A DNA stretch of 56,355 nt. Origin: Nocardia cyriacigeorgica. GTDB lineage: Bacteria; Actinomycetota; Actinomycetes; Mycobacteriales; Mycobacteriaceae. The notes under the pieces were generated by a model that saw only the letters and a list, made by a program, of their open reading frames with translations, made no database searches and was not told where the DNA came from. The DNA is taken from NCBI RefSeq assembly GCF_010858045.1, contig NZ_JAAGVC010000035.1:1-56355 (forward strand), read 5' to 3'. Position numbers and translations under genes: made by a program. Shown piece by piece: positions 25,626-33,520 of this stretch (the stretch's first letter is position 1; each line of letters begins with the position of its first letter).

Positions 25626-26704
25626 ACGGCCGGCTCGCCCATATGACCGGGGCCGCGCTCGCCGTGCTCGCCGTCGGCGGCTGCGCGGTCACCGTCGACA
25701 ACCTGCCGCTGCCGCAACCAGGAGTGGACGGCCCGACCTACACCCTGCACGCGGTCTTCGACGACGCGCTCAACCTGCCCGAACGCGCACGGGTCAAGAT
25801 CGGCGGCACCGACGTCGGCGTGGTCACCGAGATCGACACCATGGATTTCCGCGCCGAGGTGCGGCTATCGATCAGCAGCGATATCCAGCTACCCGAAGGC
25901 ACCCGCGCCGAGCTGCGCCAGGCGACGCCGCTCGGCGATATCTTCATCGGCCTCACCCTGCCCGCGAAGCGCCCCGGCTCCCCGCTGCTCGCCGACGGCG
26001 ACACCATCGACCGCGAGCACACCTCGGCCGGCGCATCGGTCGAGCAGCTGATGATGTCGATGTCGATGTTGCTCGACGGCGGCGCGCTCAATCAGGTCGC
26101 GCGGATCACCAGCGAGATGAACTCGATGATCGGTGGTCGCGGCCCGCAGCTTGCGCATCTGCTCACCGAGCTGACCGCGACGCTGGACGCGTTGAACCAA
26201 CGCACCGGTCAGATCGATAGCGTGCTGCACGGCCTGACCGGGCTCACCACCGTGCTGAACGCCCGCAAGGCCGAATTAGGCTCTGCCGCCGAGCAGTTCC
26301 CGCCGCTGATCGGGGTGATCGCGGAGAACAACCAGGCCATCGTCGACCTCACCGCGAAGGTGTCGGTGACCACGGCCGCGCTCGGCGATTTCACCACGAC
26401 CACCGGCGAACAGTTCCGAAGCTTGTTCGACAGCGTGCAGCGGCTGATGGGCGGGTTCACCCGGATGGGCGACAATCTGGCGGGCACCCTCGACGGCCTG
26501 CACACCCTGTATCCGTCGCTGCAAGCGACCGCCGAGGGCACCAGTCTCGCGGTGGGGGCGCGGATCTCGTATCTGAGTCTGGGTGCGCTGACCGATCCGA
26601 GCGGCAGCCGACTGCCCGACGGCAGCGATCCGGCCGCCTTCGTCGGCAGTCTCGCGCAGGTGCTGGCCCGGGTCCAGGAACGATTGCAGGGCGGGCACCG
26701 ATGA
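25622..26704 (+). CDS. mceE: MceE lipoprotein of mce operon 1
   Basis: 360 residues. A lipoprotein signal (ALAVLAVGGCAV, lipobox VGGC), then an MCE domain (YTLHAVFDDALNLPERARVK, with GDIFIGLTLP at the strand end) and a helical tunnel domain with repeated TTTGEQFRSLFDSV-type segments. The start at 25622 overlaps the upstream stop (ATGA). This subunit corresponds to MceE/LprK, which is anchored through its lipid to the outer face of the inner membrane. Its stop overlaps the MceF start by 4 nt. Confidence 0.92.
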   Translation: MNGRLAHMTGAALAVLAVGGCAVTVDNLPLPQPGVDGPTYTLHAVFDDALNLPERARVKIGGTDVGVVTEIDTMDFRAEVRLSISSDIQLPEGTRAELRQATPLGDIFIGLTLPAKRPGSPLLADGDTIDREHTSAGASVEQLMMSMSMLLDGGALNQVARITSEMNSMIGGRGPQLAHLLTELTATLDALNQRTGQIDSVLHGLTGLTTVLNARKAELGSAAEQFPPLIGVIAENNQAIVDLTAKVSVTTAALGDFTTTTGEQFRSLFDSVQRLMGGFTRMGDNLAGTLDGLHTLYPSLQATAEGTSLAVGARISYLSLGALTDPSGSRLPDGSDPAAFVGSLAQVLARVQERLQGGHR

Positions 26705-27963
26705 AGCGGCACCTGATCTATCCGCTGCTGCGGCTGCTCGATGCCGGGCTGCGGCTGGCGGATCGCTGGCTCGATCGCGGGGCGAGTGTGCTCGTGCGGG
26801 TCGCGACCTGGCTCTCGGACCGGGTGACGGTGGTCGCCTCGATCGGCCTGATCGCGATGTTGCTGCTCGGTTCCGGCTATATCGCGGTCGACATCGTGCG
26901 GTTCAACCCGTTGCGGGAGACCTACCGGGTGACGGTGATGCTGCCGGTGTCCGGTGGGCTGCTGGCCGACAACGACGTCACCCTGCGCGGGGTCCGGGTG
27001 GGCCGGGTGCGGTCGGTTGAGTTGTCCGATTCCGGGGTCACGGCGATCGCGGAAATCGAGTCCGGTACGCGGATCTCACAGCACACCACCGCCGCAGTGC
27101 AGCGGCTGTCGGCGGCCGGTGAGCAGTATTTGGATCTGCGGCCGAGCACCGGCGACGGCCCCTATCTGGCCGACGGTTCGGTGATCGACGCGGGCCGGGT
27201 GTCCACGCCGGTGACGATCGAATCGTTCCTGTCCAACACCAGCGCGCTGATCTCCGGGTTGAATCCGCAGCGCCTCACCGTCATCGTGGACGAACTGGAC
27301 AAGGCCCTGGCGGCCGGACCCGACCAGCTGCGCAGCGTCATCGCGGGTATCAGCCAGGCCATGGCCGGGCTCACCGGGATGCTGCCGCACACCACCCAGC
27401 TCATCCGGAACCTGAGCGTCATCGCCGAGACCACCTCACACGCCCAACCCGATCTCGGCACGCTGGTGCGCGGTTCCGGCGTCCTGTTCGATCAGATGAC
27501 CGCCGCCGATCAGGAGGTGCGGCGCCTGCTCGACCTCGGCCCCGGCCAGCTGGCCACGCTCGGCGGCGTGATCGGCGAGACCACCGATCCGATCACCGAT
27601 CTGGTGACCAACTTCGTCGCCATCACCCGTGCCGCCCGCCTGCGCACCCCGGCCATGCGAGCACTGTTCCCGGCGATCCGGCTCGGATCGGCCGCCATGG
27701 GAATCCCCGCCCACGACAATGCCTTCCACACTCTCACCGATATCTGGCCGCGCCCGACCTGCGAATACGACACCATCCCGGTCTCCCCCGCACAGGTCTC
27801 CGACGGCCGGGTCCGCCTGTACAACTACTGCGTCACCACCCGCCCGGAAATCCAGGTCCGCGGCTCCGCCAACGCGCCACGCCCGCAGGTGCCCGACAGC
27901 GGTGCCGGCCCGCCGCCCGGTGTCAGCGGCGACGAACTCTCGGTCCCGTTGCCCGCGAAGTGA
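26701..27963 (+). CDS. mceF: MceF protein of mce operon 1
   Basis: 420 residues. A membrane segment lies at about 42-62 (VVASIGLIAMLLLGSGYIAV), then the MCE domain (VSGGLLADNDVTLRGVRVGR, with LSAAGEQYLDLRP), and a long helical domain. The tail has PTCEYDTIPVSP and YNYCVTTRPE cysteines as in other MceF proteins, then a Pro-rich end. It is the last of six Mce subunits; the next gene starts 26 nt later, so the operon continues. Confidence 0.92.
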   Translation: MKRHLIYPLLRLLDAGLRLADRWLDRGASVLVRVATWLSDRVTVVASIGLIAMLLLGSGYIAVDIVRFNPLRETYRVTVMLPVSGGLLADNDVTLRGVRVGRVRSVELSDSGVTAIAEIESGTRISQHTTAAVQRLSAAGEQYLDLRPSTGDGPYLADGSVIDAGRVSTPVTIESFLSNTSALISGLNPQRLTVIVDELDKALAAGPDQLRSVIAGISQAMAGLTGMLPHTTQLIRNLSVIAETTSHAQPDLGTLVRGSGVLFDQMTAADQEVRRLLDLGPGQLATLGGVIGETTDPITDLVTNFVAITRAARLRTPAMRALFPAIRLGSAAMGIPAHDNAFHTLTDIWPRPTCEYDTIPVSPAQVSDGRVRLYNYCVTTRPEIQVRGSANAPRPQVPDSGAGPPPGVSGDELSVPLPAK

Positions 27964-27988
27964 ACTGCCACGAACCACAGGAGTGTCC

Positions 27989-28669
27989 ATGAGCACCACC
28001 GATCCCGACCCGAACCGCTCGAACAGCGATACGGCCGCGAAGCCGGCCGATCAGGCCGACGGGCACGCGGAAGCGCAGCCGGATGCGACCGCCGCCGACG
28101 CCGACGACGCACCGACGGCGGATGACACCGAAGCCGCCGCACCAACCCCGCGGCGGACGGGGGCTCGCGACAGGTTGCGCAGCAGTCGGATTGCCGTGGC
28201 CGCCGGTGTCGCCCTGGTGATCGGTGCGGTGGGCGCCGCCGGATACTTCGCCGTGCGTGCCGAGCAGGTGAGGTCCCGCGAGGACGCCAAGGAGGCCGCT
28301 CGGCTGGCGGCGTGCGAATACGCACCGGTGCTGGCCGACTACAACGCGCAGAACCTGGACACCTATTTCGCCGCCGTGCTCGACGGTGCGACCGGCGCGT
28401 GGAAGCAGGAATTCGACGCCACCAGCAAGGATCTGCGCGAGGTCTTGACGAAGGGCCAGGTGGTGTCGAGGCCGGGTGAGGTGCAGTGCGCCATCGAATC
28501 CGGCGATGAGCACACCGCCCGCGCGGTCGTCGTCATCGGGCAGTCGATCAGCAGCGTCGGCACTCAGGGACAACCGCGCGAAGGGCAGCTCGCGGTCACC
28601 TTGTCCATGCAGCATGTGGACGGATCGTGGCTGGTGAACGAGGTCAGCTCGCCGCTGCTGCCGCAGTGA
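27989..28669 (+). CDS. Mce-associated membrane protein
   Basis: 226 residues. The first 60 are acidic low-complexity (Asp, Ala, Pro, Thr-rich), one membrane segment follows (about 68-88, AVAAGVALVIGAVGAAGYFA), then a periplasmic domain of the kind found in Mas/Mam proteins (LADYNAQNLDTYFAAVLDGA, ending MQHVDGSWLVNEV), which has an NTF2-like fold. Such proteins stabilise Mce complexes. ACAGGAG lies 6 nt before the ATG. It lies 26 nt after MceF on the same strand. Confidence 0.88.
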   Translation: MSTTDPDPNRSNSDTAAKPADQADGHAEAQPDATAADADDAPTADDTEAAAPTPRRTGARDRLRSSRIAVAAGVALVIGAVGAAGYFAVRAEQVRSREDAKEAARLAACEYAPVLADYNAQNLDTYFAAVLDGATGAWKQEFDATSKDLREVLTKGQVVSRPGEVQCAIESGDEHTARAVVVIGQSISSVGTQGQPREGQLAVTLSMQHVDGSWLVNEVSSPLLPQ

Positions 28670-28695
28670 CCACCACCTATCGAGGGATACAGCCC

Positions 28696-29295
28696 ATGAA
28701 ACAACTCGTCATCATCGCCGCGGTGCTCGTCGCCGTCGGCGCGATCGCCGGGCTCATCGCCCTGATCGTCCTCCGTGCCAGAGCACGGAAACTGCTGTCC
28801 GCCGAGATCGAACCGGAATCGGAGACGCTGCTGCGCACCTTGCGATCGCGGCGACCCACCTTCGAGATGACCGTGGTCCGCCGGTTCGAGGCCCCGACGG
28901 AGCGGGTCTACGACGCCCTCGGCGAGGGTGCGTTCTCCTGGTTCCCGCTGATCGGCGGCGTCCGCTATCAGGGCCGTGAGCGCGGCGTCGGCGCCGTGCG
29001 AACCCTGGACGCACTGCTGTTCGCGGCGGCAGAACAGGTCGTCAGGGCCGAGCCGGGCCGCCGCCTGACAGTGGTCGGCGTCCGCACGTCGGTGCCGCTG
29101 GTGGTGCTCACCTACCAGCAGGACTTCCGCCTGGAACCCACCGCGGACGGTGGCACCGAGGTCTCCTGGACCGTCGGCGGCCGCCCGGCCATCTTCGCGT
29201 TCCTTCCGGCGAGCTGGGCCGCCCCGTTCGTCCGCCCGTTCGCCCGATTCGCTCTCGGTCGGCTCTCGACGCGGGTCTCGGAGCAGGCGGCATGA
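28696..29295 (+). CDS. Membrane-anchored SRPBCC-family protein
   Basis: 199 residues. One N-terminal membrane helix (QLVIIAAVLVAVGAIAGLIA), then an SRPBCC/polyketide-cyclase fold domain (about 60-190: VVRRFEAPTERVYDALGEGA, ending TEVSWTVGGRPAIFAFLPAS). The START-like fold binds hydrophobic ligands in a deep pocket. The helix probably anchors it at the inner membrane, with the domain on the cytosolic side because the Arg-rich RARARK follows the helix. In an mce operon, a lipid acceptor role is plausible; this is inference. Its stop overlaps the next start by 4 nt. Confidence 0.75.
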   Translation: MKQLVIIAAVLVAVGAIAGLIALIVLRARARKLLSAEIEPESETLLRTLRSRRPTFEMTVVRRFEAPTERVYDALGEGAFSWFPLIGGVRYQGRERGVGAVRTLDALLFAAAEQVVRAEPGRRLTVVGVRTSVPLVVLTYQQDFRLEPTADGGTEVSWTVGGRPAIFAFLPASWAAPFVRPFARFALGRLSTRVSEQAA

Positions 29296-29690
29296 CCGAA
29301 ACCATCACCGAACCGGGACCCGACACCACCGACGCGCCCACGGACAGCCTGCTCACCAGCAGCTATCGAACATTGCGCACGGTGTGGAGGTGGTTGCGCC
29401 GCAAGGCTCTCGCGGTGCGCGCCGATCTGCTCGACCGCCTCCAGACCGCCTTCCTCGGCGCTGTCGCGCTCGGCGCCGCCGCCGTCGCGCTGGGGTGTGC
29501 GGGCTACCTGCTGCTCGCCGCCGGTGTCGAAGTGCTCGACCTGTGGGTGCCGCGCTGGGCTGCCCTCCTGATCGAGGGCTGCGCACTGCTGCTCGTCGCG
29601 GCAGCCGCGGCAGCCGTCGGCCTCTGGCTCCTGGCCCGCGCCCGCCGCCGGGGACCCGGCGCCCCCGGCGGTCGAGTTCAGCGCCGCTGA
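29292..29690 (+). CDS. Small two-helix membrane protein
   Basis: 132 residues. A polar, Thr-rich N-terminus (about 1-25), an amphipathic RTVWRWLRRKALAVRADLLD segment, then two membrane helices (LGAVALGAAAVALGCAGYLL and ALLIEGCALLLVAAAAAAVG) and an Arg-rich end. The topology resembles holin-like or DUF1469-type proteins, but no family is assigned. Its ATG overlaps the SRPBCC stop (ATGA), so it is the last gene of the extended mce operon. It converges on the gene at 29704 with 13 nt between them. Confidence 0.65.
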   Translation: MTETITEPGPDTTDAPTDSLLTSSYRTLRTVWRWLRRKALAVRADLLDRLQTAFLGAVALGAAAVALGCAGYLLLAAGVEVLDLWVPRWAALLIEGCALLLVAAAAAAVGLWLLARARRRGPGAPGGRVQRR

Positions 29691-29703
29691 ATCCCTCGGC
29701 CGC

Positions 29704-30804
29704 TCACCGACTCTCGCAGTCGACCCACTCCATGTACCCGCTCCCGTCGACCGGCCGCCCCCGCCAGCTGCCCGCGTAGGTCATGGCGCCGGCGTATCCG
29801 CGGCCGTGGCCGTAGCGCAGCGGGGCGTCGACCGTGACGGTCAGCGCGAAGACCTCGCGGTTGCTGTCGCGCACCGACCAGCGCAGTTCGCGCGGTACGC
29901 GCATGACGCGGCCGAGTTCGTCGACGGCGTTGCGGTCGGCAAGCACCTCCATGCGCACGTCGGTGAAGGCGCGGGCGTCGCCGTCCAGTGAACGCAGATG
30001 CGCCATCCGGCAGGCCGTGGCGCCCGCGGCGCGGACGTCGGTGAGCAGCAGTTGGGTGCGCCGGTCGAGGTTGATGATCTGGTAGGTGAAGAAGTCGACC
30101 GGCACTTTGAGCGCCTCGGGCACCGGACGCGCGGTCAAGGCCTGTGGCGAGAGGCAGCGGGCGTATTCGACGGTGCCGAGGGTGTCGAAATCGGTGCTGC
30201 CCTCGGCGTCGGTGAGGGTGCCGCGGCAGGTGGCCAGCAGGCTGAAGTGATCGTAGACGGGGGTGCGGATGAACCACGACACCTGCGGTGTCGCGGTGAT
30301 CTCGGCGTCGACCCGGAAACCGGGATAGCGCCCGGTGAGGGTGAAATGCGGGTAGCTGCCGGTGATCTCGAGGTCCTCGCCCCAGCGCAGGACCGAACCG
30401 TCGGCCGCGAACTCGCATTCGGTGCGGGTGTCGTAGGCCCGGTAGTGACGCTGCGCGGCGTGCGCGGTCGAGGAGAACACGGTGCTGGTGTGCCTGGCGT
30501 CGGCGACGGCCAGATAGTCGTTGTCGAAGCAGACCGAGCCGGTGGCGCCGATGAGCGTCATCGTGTTCAGGTAACGGTGGCGCCCCGGCAGACGGGGCAG
30601 GAAGACCCCGTAGTGCGTCCACGCCCACAGCGACGAATCCTGGTGCGGCCGAAGCATCTCCGGCCGCCCGAACGGGCGACTGGATTCGATGACCCGTCTA
30701 TCCACCCGTGGCGCCAGCCCGGCGAGCAACGCCTTCGCCGCGAGCCGCACCGGCAGGCTGCGCTGTCCGGGCCGGGACCGATCGGTGATACAGGTTGCCG
30801 ACAT
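29704..30804 (-). CDS. Lipocalin-like (AttH/CrtC-type) hypothetical protein
   Basis: 366 residues, soluble, rich in beta-strand patterns. Paired beta segments such as YRAYDTRTECEFAADGSVLR and ITGSYPHFTLTGRYPGFRVD, and the closing GRPVDGSGYMEWVDCESR, recall the AttH/CrtC lipocalin-like fold, whose two barrels bind hydrophobic molecules; this assignment is tentative. There is no signal peptide. A TetR-type operator lies about 82 nt before its start and just after the TetR gene, so the TetR protein probably represses it. It could act on a lipid or isoprenoid, which is not provable here. Confidence 0.55.
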   Translation of the reverse strand: MSATCITDRSRPGQRSLPVRLAAKALLAGLAPRVDRRVIESSRPFGRPEMLRPHQDSSLWAWTHYGVFLPRLPGRHRYLNTMTLIGATGSVCFDNDYLAVADARHTSTVFSSTAHAAQRHYRAYDTRTECEFAADGSVLRWGEDLEITGSYPHFTLTGRYPGFRVDAEITATPQVSWFIRTPVYDHFSLLATCRGTLTDAEGSTDFDTLGTVEYARCLSPQALTARPVPEALKVPVDFFTYQIINLDRRTQLLLTDVRAAGATACRMAHLRSLDGDARAFTDVRMEVLADRNAVDELGRVMRVPRELRWSVRDSNREVFALTVTVDAPLRYGHGRGYAGAMTYAGSWRGRPVDGSGYMEWVDCESR

Positions 30805-30885
30805 ACGAGAACGTCCTCTCGACCAGCGTGGACGTCCACCGCAGCAGTCGTCCGGTGCACGCGCCGTTGCGTGACCTCACGGTAA

Positions 30886-30902
30886 TTTACCGATCGGTCA
30901 AA
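30886..30902. promoter_or_regulatory. TetR operator
   Basis: TTTACCGATCGGTCAAA is a near-perfect palindrome centred on CCGATCGG, the classic form of actinobacterial TetR boxes. It lies between the TetR stop (30909) and the start of the lipocalin-like gene (30804). Confidence 0.65.
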
Positions 30903-30908
30903 CACAGG

Positions 30909-31538
30909 TCAAGGGGTCGCCTGCCGATCGTGCATGCCCGCCTCGGCGATCAGGTCGACGATGCGCAGGCAGCGCGCGGCCATCTCCGGCGCCGACTGCT
31001 CCGGATGCCGCAGCCACCACCGCACCACCGAGCCGACCATGCCCGTCCACACCTCGGTGAGCACGGCCAGATCGTCGGCGTCGATCGTCCGCGGCACCGC
31101 TTCGCCGACGACCGCGACGCCGCGCGAGGCCTGTTCGACCAGTCGCCGACGCACCCGCATCGCCTCTGCCAACGCGTCTCCGTCCTCGGGCAAACCGCGA
31201 TCCCAGATGACGTGCCAGTCGTTGGGCCGCGGTTCCAGGGCGGCGAAGATGGCGGTGAGCACCAGCGCGGGCAGCCGCAGACCCGCTGCGCCGTCGGCCA
31301 TCGCGCGCTCGATATGGGCGGTCAGGTTGTCGCCCGCGCGGCGTACGCAGGCCGCGTACAGCCCGTCCTTGGAGGAGAAGTACGCCAGCACCATCGGTTT
31401 GGAGACGCCGGACCGAGCTGCCACAGCCGCCAGCGAGGTACCCGCGTATCCGTGCCCGCCGAACTCCTCGGTCGCGGCGTCCAGGATCTGCCGTTCCCGC
31501 TCCGCCCGCGGGACACCCTTCGTACCTGCCGTGCCCAT
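30909..31538 (-). CDS. TetR-family transcriptional regulator
   Basis: 209 residues. The N-terminal HTH is complete: RQILDAATEEFGGHGYAGTS, then LAAVAARSGVSKPMVLAYFS with SKDGLY. The ligand-binding C-terminal domain is helical and ends in VDLIAEAGMH. It is the first gene of a minus-strand pair with the lipocalin-like gene, and a palindromic TetR box lies between the two. On the other side it is divergent from the MarR gene, 72 nt apart. The ligand is unknown. Confidence 0.88.
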   Translation of the reverse strand: MGTAGTKGVPRAERERQILDAATEEFGGHGYAGTSLAAVAARSGVSKPMVLAYFSSKDGLYAACVRRAGDNLTAHIERAMADGAAGLRLPALVLTAIFAALEPRPNDWHVIWDRGLPEDGDALAEAMRVRRRLVEQASRGVAVVGEAVPRTIDADDLAVLTEVWTGMVGSVVRWWLRHPEQSAPEMAARCLRIVDLIAEAGMHDRQATP

Positions 31539-31582
31539 TCATCTATCAGACCACAGGCAGCCAAGGATGCCGCTCACATTAC

Positions 31583-31609
31583 TTAACGCACGAACTATTA
31601 ATGCACTAA
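31583..31609. promoter_or_regulatory. Inverted-repeat operator candidate for the MarR regulator
   Basis: TTAACGCAC and ATGCACTAA (31583-31591 and 31601-31609) match as inverted arms at 6 of 9 positions, with a 9-nt AT-rich centre, ending one base before the MarR start. Its position suits autorepression and it may also control the divergent TetR gene. Confidence 0.45.
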
Positions 31610-31610
31610 C

Positions 31611-32144
31611 ATGGTGGGCATGAACGGACAGCCGACGGATCTCGAGCTCGACGATCCGCTGCGCCTGGACCGCCAGGTGTGCTTCGCGCTCGCGGTGGCC
31701 AACCGCGCGGTGCTCGCGGTCTACCGGCCGCTGCTGGAACCGATGGGCCTGACCCACCCGCAGTATCTGGTGATGCTGGCGCTGTGGGGTTCGGCGCCGA
31801 TGTCGGTCAAGGAGATCGCCGAGGCCATCCAGCTCGACTCCCCCACTCTGTCGCCGCTGCTCAAGCGGTTGCACAGCGCCGGGCTGATCACGCGGGAACG
31901 CGATCCGCGCGACGAACGCAACCTGGTGATCGATCTGACCGAGCAGGGCCGCGCGCTCCGTCGGCAGGCCGAGGCCATCCCGCCGGCGGTGGTGCAGCGG
32001 CTCGGGGTCAGCCTGGCCGACCTGGAGGAATTGCACACCGTGCTGACCCGGGTGAACCAGGCCGCGCGCCGATGGGTGCTCGCCGAGCCCGAGGCGACCG
32101 AAGCGAACACCCACCACACGCGCACCGAAGGAGCCCGCTCATGA
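31611..32144 (+). CDS. MarR-family regulator, OhrR-like
   Basis: 177 residues. LRLDRQVCFALAVANRAVLA matches the OhrR N-terminal helix with the peroxide-sensing Cys (about residue 23), followed by LTHPQYLVMLALWGSAPMSV and the HTH plus wing (LDSPTLSPLLKRLHSAGLIT, RERDPRDERNLVIDLTEQG). OhrR proteins release DNA when this Cys is oxidised by organic hydroperoxides. No ohr peroxidase gene lies next to it; the overlapping downstream gene is a DUF5313 membrane protein. Starts at 31611 and 31620 are both possible, neither with a good ribosome-binding site. A candidate operator lies immediately upstream. Confidence 0.85.
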   Translation: MVGMNGQPTDLELDDPLRLDRQVCFALAVANRAVLAVYRPLLEPMGLTHPQYLVMLALWGSAPMSVKEIAEAIQLDSPTLSPLLKRLHSAGLITRERDPRDERNLVIDLTEQGRALRRQAEAIPPAVVQRLGVSLADLEELHTVLTRVNQAARRWVLAEPEATEANTHHTRTEGARS

Positions 32145-32521
32145 CCCGCGAACGCCGCCGCCCGAACCCGATCCAATGGCTCGGCTACGCCTGCGGGCGC
32201 AAGCTGCCCGATTCCATGCGCGACTGGGTCCGCAACGATCTCACCGGCAAGTACGCCTTCCCCCGGCACGTGCTGCGCGGCCTGGTGCCGTTCGTCCCGC
32301 TGTTCGCGGTGTTCCTGTTCTTCCCCGGTGAGCTGTGGTTGCGCGGTTCGATGGTGCTGCTGGCGCTGCTGCTGGCGCTGTTCTACACGGTGGCGTTCAT
32401 GCCGATGAACCGCGCGCACCGGCTGGCGAAACACGGCCTGCCCGCCGACCTGGAGAACCCCGAGCGCGCCGACCGCCGCGCACGCGAACGCGCCAGGTAC
32501 GCCGCACAACATCCGCACTGA
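32141..32521 (+). CDS. DUF5313 membrane protein
   Basis: 126 residues. RPNPIQWLGYACGRKLPDSM at the N-terminus and WVRNDLTGKYAFPRHVLRGL are typical of the DUF5313 family of mycolic-acid actinobacteria. Two membrane segments follow (LVPFVPLFAVFLFFPGEL and SMVLLALLLALFYTVAFM), then an Arg-rich cytosolic tail. The start overlaps the MarR stop (ATGA), so the two are translationally coupled and the protein is probably under MarR control. Its function is not known. It converges on mceF of the second operon, with 42 nt between the stops. Confidence 0.8.
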   Translation: MTRERRRPNPIQWLGYACGRKLPDSMRDWVRNDLTGKYAFPRHVLRGLVPFVPLFAVFLFFPGELWLRGSMVLLALLLALFYTVAFMPMNRAHRLAKHGLPADLENPERADRRARERARYAAQHPH

Positions 32522-32563
32522 GCGCCACGTTTCGCGAACAGCGCCGCTGACACGCTCGACGAA

Positions 32564-33520
32564 CTACTTGACGGTGACGCGGACCTTGACGGCGTCGTCG
32601 TCGGTGGACTCGAGCGCCTGCGCGATGAGCGCCGAGAGATCCAGGCGCGGGCCGGTGGCGGTGACGGCATCGGCCAGCGGTTGCAGCCCGGGCAGCAGCG
32701 AGGCCAGCTCCGGGCCCACCTGGTGCACCCATTCGGTGAGCCTTTGCAGGAACGGCACCAGGCCGTTGCCCTCGAGGTACATCTGCGGGGCATCGCCGGT
32801 CTGGATCAGCCTGCCCACCGATTCGACCAGTTCGTCGAGTCGCTGGGCGAACTGGGTGAAGGCCGGAGCGGCGGCCGCGGTGGCCGGACCGGCCCAGTCG
32901 ATGTCCTGGGAGACGGCTTCGAAATCGTTGAGCAGCTGCGCGATCTGCGGTTCCCTGGAGACGATGGTCGAGGCCAGCAGGTCGGCGGCGCGGGTGAGTT
33001 CGGGCATCACCGCGTCGGTGCCGTGCAGCGCCACGCTCATGGTTTCGGCCAGTGAACCGACCACCTCGGGGTCGAGCTGGTTCATCGTGTCGGTGACCAT
33101 CCTGGCCGCCTCGGGAATCGACAGCGGGGTGCGCACGTCCTGCGACTGCAACCGCTGCCCGTCCTCGAGGTACGGTCCCGCACCGGTTTTCGGCCGGAAC
33201 TGCACATACGGCTCACCGAGCGCGGACAGATGCTCGATGGTGACGACGCTGTCGGTGGGCACCTTGTGCTCGCTGTCGACGCGCAGCCCCACCTCCACAC
33301 CGGCGGCGGTGCGGTCCACCGAGGTCACCCGGCCGACCTCGATACCGGTCAGCAGAATCGGCGAACCGACGCCGAGCCCACCGGAATTCTTCAGCACCAT
33401 CGACGCCTCGGTGTAGTCGGCGAACGGATCGACCTGCACCACACCGAAGGTCAGGTAGCTCGCGCCGAGCACAGTGATGGCGGCGATACCGCCGAGGGAA
33501 GCCAGCGGGCCGATCTTCAT
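32564..33520 (-). CDS. mceF: MceF protein of mce operon 2
   Basis: 318 residues. An N-terminal anchor (SLGGIAAITVLGASYLTFGV), the MCE domain (about 35-115; GGLGVGSPILLTGIEVGRVT, ending LSALGEPYVQFRPKTG) and a helical tunnel domain. It is about 100 residues shorter than MceF of the first operon, lacking the cysteine-bearing tail. Its start overlaps the MceE stop (ATGA). It is the last gene of the second operon; no Mce-associated genes follow. Confidence 0.92.
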   Translation of the reverse strand: MKIGPLASLGGIAAITVLGASYLTFGVVQVDPFADYTEASMVLKNSGGLGVGSPILLTGIEVGRVTSVDRTAAGVEVGLRVDSEHKVPTDSVVTIEHLSALGEPYVQFRPKTGAGPYLEDGQRLQSQDVRTPLSIPEAARMVTDTMNQLDPEVVGSLAETMSVALHGTDAVMPELTRAADLLASTIVSREPQIAQLLNDFEAVSQDIDWAGPATAAAAPAFTQFAQRLDELVESVGRLIQTGDAPQMYLEGNGLVPFLQRLTEWVHQVGPELASLLPGLQPLADAVTATGPRLDLSALIAQALESTDDDAVKVRVTVK

